Source: Atrichornis clamosus
Taxonomy: Eukaryota; Chordata; Aves; Passeriformes; Menuridae
DNA: 64,000 bases
Direction of reading: 5' to 3'
NCBI GenBank assembly: GCA_013400975.1
Contig: WBMZ01010917.1
Span: 124,001 to 188,000 of the forward strand
Shown here piece by piece: positions 26,401 to 32,400 of the stretch (positions are counted from its first letter, which is position 1; the number at the start of each line of letters is the position of its first letter). Made by a program: the position numbers and the translations under genes. The notes below the pieces were generated by a model. That model was not told where the DNA came from and made no database searches. It saw nothing but the letters and a program-made list of their open reading frames with translations.

Positions 26401-29400
26401 TGTCCCCTGGTCTCAGTTCTGTTTAGTGTCTGTACTGCTGATGGGGACAAGGGGATTTCGATGACATCAAGTTGGATTGGAATGTCGAATTTACTGCTCG
26501 TTCACCAGAGCATCCCAGGACAATGAGTCGTCACAGTCACATCTGGTCTGACTGGCAGATCCCAAGTCTGTAAACAGGCCAGCAAGCAAAAGATCTAAGT
26601 AGTTTTTTGTCTCTTCTGTGGAGTTTTTGGTCAAGCTGGAACTGCTCTGAGGCACCGAGGGGTCCGCGACTGGCTCAGTGGTGAGGCTTGATGGATCCCT
26701 GGGTTACAAGTGGTCTTGGAGCTTTCTTTGTCCAGGGAGGAGAGGATGTCTCCAAACAGGTCTCCCTCCAGCTCCTCCACCTCCTCTGTCTCAGTCTGCA
26801 GAAGATGGTTCCAAGCATCCTCAGTCCCCATACACAGCAGCTTGCCATGTGCAGTTTGCTCAGGTGGCTGACGAATTCCCCTCTCCTCACAGAGGCCTCC
26901 AGACAAAGGAGAAACTGAGAAGCCTGAGGTTTCCTCAGGCTCTGGTGTGGGGAGAGGCTTGCTGTGCCACTCATCCTAGGGATCTCCAGACAGGGCAGAA
27001 GCTGCTGCCTGTACCTCTTTCAAGGGGGCAAGCGGGTCGCTGTCGCCCTCTTCCTGCAGCCTCTGTGTCAGGGAGCTCTCCCTCCTCCCACTTTTCCTCG
27101 AGCTCCTTTAAACAAGTGCCCCCATGCCATGAGTTGTCAGAGACAGAGCGCTGCTCTGCAACCAGGGCAGGAGACAGGAGCTCAGAGGAGTTTTCTGTCT
27201 CTGCTGTGGAGACTTTGGTCAGGCTGGGACCTCTGGGCCACACCTGGGGCTCTGCATCCGCCTCTTGGCAGGAACTTGACCGCTCGTGGATGCAGGTGGA
27301 TTTGATGGACCTGTTTTCCAAAAGGTACGAGACGAGGTCTCTAAAAGGGTCTCTGTATGTGTTGCCCCCATGCCCTTCCTGCACCTCGACGAGCTTCCTG
27401 TCTTGGTGTGCCCCAGGTGTTGTCAAGCAGGCCGTGTCCTTGTCCGCAGCGGCGTGCCACGTGCAGGTTGCACGGGTGGCAGGCGATGGCCCTGCCATGC
27501 CGCTGTCCGTTGCCAGAGCCCTGGCATTCTGCTGTCCCGGTAAGGTTTCTCCCAGGCATGGTCAGCAGCCACAGTGCCCCATGGAGAAGGTGGCACAGGC
27601 TCTCGGTGGCTGCTGGCTATGGGGCCCCGGGCAGGTGCTGTGCCTCTGGGAGAAGGCCCAGAGGCTGCTGCTGCTGGCAGAGGGGGCAGCTTGACACATG
27701 CAGAGGCTGCTCCTGATGTTTGAGGGCTGAGCTGGTGTGGAGGTGCCACGATCAGTTTAGGGCCGTGGAGAGGCGGCAGGTCTGCCACGGACAATCTCTG
27801 TGGCTGTGAGACTCTGCTGCCGGGCAGTGAGTGCCCACCCTCCAGGCTGTCCTCACGTGTGTGGGGTCTTGGGGGGCTCCGTGAAAGGAGCAGTCCAGGG
27901 AACACTGTCAATCTGTCCCCATGGATTGGTGTGATTGTTGTCCAGGTGGGCTGCAGTGCTGCCTGCGGCTGCCTGTGAGGCACCTGTGGGAAGCAGGAAG
28001 AAGCACGGGATGGAGGCGGCTGTGTGGACATGGTGTCCCCCTCTGTGCTGGCAAGCCCAGGCCTGGTCCCAAGGCAGGTGCTGGCCACGGCAGCCAGGCT
28101 GAGCTGGGTTCCCAGCTGAGCTCGCTGCCTCTGGGGCATTGCTGGGCCTTGGCCATCCCGACGCCAGCTCCTGCCCAGAGCAAGGCCTGGTGCCAGGCCT
28201 GGCTGGCTGTCCCTTCCCCCAGTGCTCGCCCAGGCCCCACTGCAGCCCCTCCCTCCATGGCCGTCCCTCACCTGTCGCCGCTCGAGCAGCAGCCGCTGCC
28301 CATCCCAGATCCGGCAGTGGGCGTTCACCTCCTGCTTCTTTGGCATCTTCGGGATTGCTCTGCTGGACACCAGCCACGGGCACCCAGGGGAGCTGCTGCC
28401 TCCTGAGAGAGCTGCTGCCTCCTGAGAGAGCTGCTCTCCTGGGAGTGACCACTCGAGGGATTTGGCCCTATAAGAGCCCTCAGGGTCACCGCGTGGACCC
28501 GTGTCACAATGGCCTCTGGGCATGATGCTACTGTGGGTCACAAAGGCCTGGTGGGCACAGCCACCACTTGTCACAGAGGCCTGTCAGTTTCCATGGAGAC
28601 GCCCCTGGTCACAAAGGCCTTTTTTAGGCCTTTGCCCCTCTCCTTTGCCTATGCTTGTTCCTGTCCAAGTGACCTGCAGCTCTCTCTTGTCCTACCTTGT
28701 GTTCCTCCCCTAAACATCCCCATAGAAGCCCTGAGCCATGCCAAACTGCTTTTCCCACACAGCCCACCATGTGTCCCACCCCTTGGCCCCAACCTCATGT
28801 AGAAAGATAATCAGGAAGGCAAAAGCTCCATTAGCACTTAATCTGGGCACTACAATAAAAGACCATAAAAAGTCTTTGTTTAGAAAGATTAAAAAGAAAA
28901 GAGGATCAAACAAAATCGCCACTCTTTGTTGGATCTAGGGGGTGTATATGGTCAGGAAGGACAAGGAAAAGCCTGTGGTACTTAATGCCTTCTTTGCCTG
29001 AGTCTTCCACAGTAAGACAGGTTATCTGGAGGGCAAGCAGCCCCCTGAGCCAGTAGACAGGGACGGGGAGCAGACTGGACCCCCTGTAACCCAGCAGGAA
29101 GTCGTTTTGGCCTGTGGAGCCACTTAGACACTGACAGCTCTATGGCACTGGCTGGGAGTCCCCCAGGGGTGCTGCGGGAGCCGGCGGAAGAGCTCTCTAA
29201 GCCGCTTTCCACCCTTTCGTATCAGTCGTGGCCAGTCGGGCAGGTCCCAGACGACTGGAGGTGCCAGTGTGACCCCCATCCCCAGGAACGGCCAGAGGGA
29301 GGATCTGGGGAACTGCCGGCCTGTTGGCCTGACCTCAGGGCATGGCAAGGTTCTGGAGCCGATCGTCATGAGTGGGATGACCCAGGATGATACAGGACAA

Positions 29401-32400
29401 CCGAGGGATCAGGCCCAGCCAGTGTGGGTTTAGAAAATGCAGGTCCTGCCTGAGCAAGCTGATCTTTCAAGAGCGGGTGACCAGCCTCATGGCTGAGGGA
29501 AAAGTTGGGGATGTAGTCTCCCAGGACTTGAGCAAAGCCTCTGACACTGTCTCCCACATCACAGTCCTGGAAAAGCTGTCAGCTCAGGGTCTGGGCAGGT
29601 GCCCTCTTTGCTGGGTTAAGAACAGTTGGGATGGCCAGCCCCAGAGAGTGGTGGTGAATGGAGTCAATGTCCCTGGAGGTGTTTAAGACTGGACATCACA
29701 CTCAGTGCCATGGTCTACTTGGTTCAGTAAAAGGTTGAACTTGATGGTCTCAGAGATCTTTTCCATTCTAATTGGTTCTAGGATTGTTTTGAGTCCCTCT
29801 ACATTCCTCTTTCAGGCAGACCTTGCAGCCCTGTGTCTACTGTGGGTGATGAAATGCCACCTGCAAAGCCCTTTGTGGAGGATTTAGTTTGCACATCGTA
29901 GAACTACAGAATATTTTGGGTTGAAGGGACCTTAAAAATCATCTAGTTCAAACCCCCCACCATAGGCAGGAATGGCACCCACTAGATCAGGTTGCTCCAA
30001 ATCCCACCTATCTTTCCCTTGAAGAGTTCCACGGATGGGGCATCCATAATTTCTCTTGGCAACTATTCCAGTGCCTCACCACCCTCACAGTAAAGAATTT
30101 CTTCTTAATATCTAATCTAAATCTTTCTTCTTTTAGTTTAAAACCATTTCCCCTTGTCCTATCACTGTGATCCCCTGGTTGTGGTTATTGTGTCCCACCA
30201 CTGTGGTTCTGACTCTTTAGGGAGAACCCCCATCTCTAGAGACTTTGAGGAGGCTCATCCAAGAGGAGTTAGTCAAGCAGCTGGATGGTAAGTAAACAAT
30301 AACAGGAAGCCAGAAGATCTGAGAGTATGAAAGATGCTTTCCATAGCTGTGCTGGCACCCAAACTTCTCGTGCTTAAGGAAGGTGATATTGCAATAACCT
30401 TGCCTGGAAGTATGTATAAAATGAAGTGTACTTTACTGTTCCCCAAGCTTTGATGTTCCCAGCAATAGAACAGAAAGTCATCAGAGTAGAATGTAAACTT
30501 GCTTTTGAGGTCTGAGCTGGACAAGAAATATTCCTTATTGTTGCCTGTGACTTTTGATACTCATCAGTGTGAGAAGACGGCCTGGAGTGGATGTGGACTG
30601 CCATTTCTCTCAAAGTATGTGAATTGCAGACCACTATTGATCCTATTGATGGTGAGATGCAGAGCTGTAGTCCTTCTCACACAGCTCTTGAAGCAGCTGA
30701 CACACAGCTGCAGACATTTTTCTCCCTGCTAAAGATCACAGGTCAATGGAGAGATTTATTTCACATTCTAAGTCTTCAATACCCACACCAGTCTAAAAGC
30801 ATTTAATATTTAGAATCAATGAGGAAAAGATAGAACACTCTTCTCCCTCTATTCTGTAGGATGTTTGTGTGATGCTGGGTGTGTCTTATGAGCTCTCAAG
30901 GTTGTTATGGTGTAACCCCAGCTATCAACCAAGCCTCAGGCAGCCGCTCACTCAGTCTAGTGGGATCGGGGAGAGAATCAGAAGGGTAAAAGCTGGAAAA
31001 CTCAGGGGTTGAGATAAAGACAGTTTCATAGGGAAAGCAAAAGCTGGACCCAGAAACAAAACAAAGCAAAGAATTAATTCCATGCTTCCCATAGGCAAGC
31101 AGGTGTTCAGCCCTCTCCGGGCAAGCAGAGCCCCATTACCTGTAGTGGTTACTTGGGAAGACAAACACCATCACTCCAAATGTGCCCTCCTTCTCTCTCT
31201 TTCCGCAACTTTATATACTGAACATGATGTCATATGGTCTGGAATATCCCTTTGGTCAGTTTGGTTCACCTGTCCTGGCTGTGTCACCTCCCAACCTTCC
31301 CTGCACCCTCAAATTCCTCTTCAGTGTGGCCATACGAAAAGCAGAAAGGCCTTGGCTCTGTGTAAGCCCTGCTCAGCAATAATAAAAACATCTCTATATT
31401 ATCAACCCTGTGTTCAGCACAAATCCAAAATACAGGCCCATACCAGCCACTGTGAAGAAAATGGACTCCACCCCAAGTGAACTCAGCATGACTGCTCAGG
31501 GTCTTAACTTTGAAGAGGCAGGCAATGTTTCTGCCTGGAATTGCAGAAGATGCAGTCGCAGGGAGCTTAGTTACAGCTTCTGACTTCACAACCAGAGCTG
31601 GGTGCATTAGCCTTAACTCCACGTGTAACAGCCCAGCACAAGAAAAGCTTTCCCTACAGACTAGTCGTGTAGCATCTCTGTAATCGAAGCAGTAGGAAAA
31701 TGCTTTCCTTTTCAGAGCAACAATGGTCCCAGTTTAACAGGGATCCACCAGCTGCACAACTAAAGGACAGGATGTTTCAGATTCTTGGAGGACAAGGAGC
31801 AGAGGATGAGAGAAAATTTTATGAAGAAGTATGGAATTTAGGAGAAATTTAAAGCTACTGAGAAATGAGATTTAAATAATCTAGAGAGGATCAGAAAGGC
31901 ACAATCATGGATTATGGGGGGACATCAAATGGGTGGCCCTGCGAAAACTGATCCTTGACAATACTTGGACTTTACTGAGCCCCTGGTTCTGGCTCTCCAT
32001 CTCTTGGAGAATAGTCCTTCTAGACTAACAAACCCATTTCACTCTCTTCACAGCAAAGTTACCCTATATCCTGGCTCAGATACAGCCTGCACAGGTAAAA
32101 GCATCCCATGGCAGACCAGGACCTCCTGGTCCCCCTGGGAAGGAAGGACTCCCAGGAAGAACTGGCCCTCCGGGAGAGCCTGGCCGGCCTGGACAGACTG
32201 GCTCTGAAGGGCCACCTGGACCAATTGGTCCCAAAGGTGAGTGAAACCTCGTGTATTGGGGCAGTCCAATGAAAGGATGTGTCCACTCCACTTTGGCGTC
32301 TGTCTTTCCTTTTAGTAGGACATAAGTAGTTCTAAAAATGCAAGTGTTAGAAGCAACCTCAGTGTGTTGAACCAGAGGTGTTGAATACAACCAGCAATCG

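Noticed and set aside
26678..27694. 338-codon plus-strand open frame, one of the two longest open frames in the window
   Set aside because: It lies over the minus-strand protein-like island and is kept open by high GC. Its translation has no recognisable domain, and the paralogous words are clearer on the minus strand. It cannot be fully excluded.
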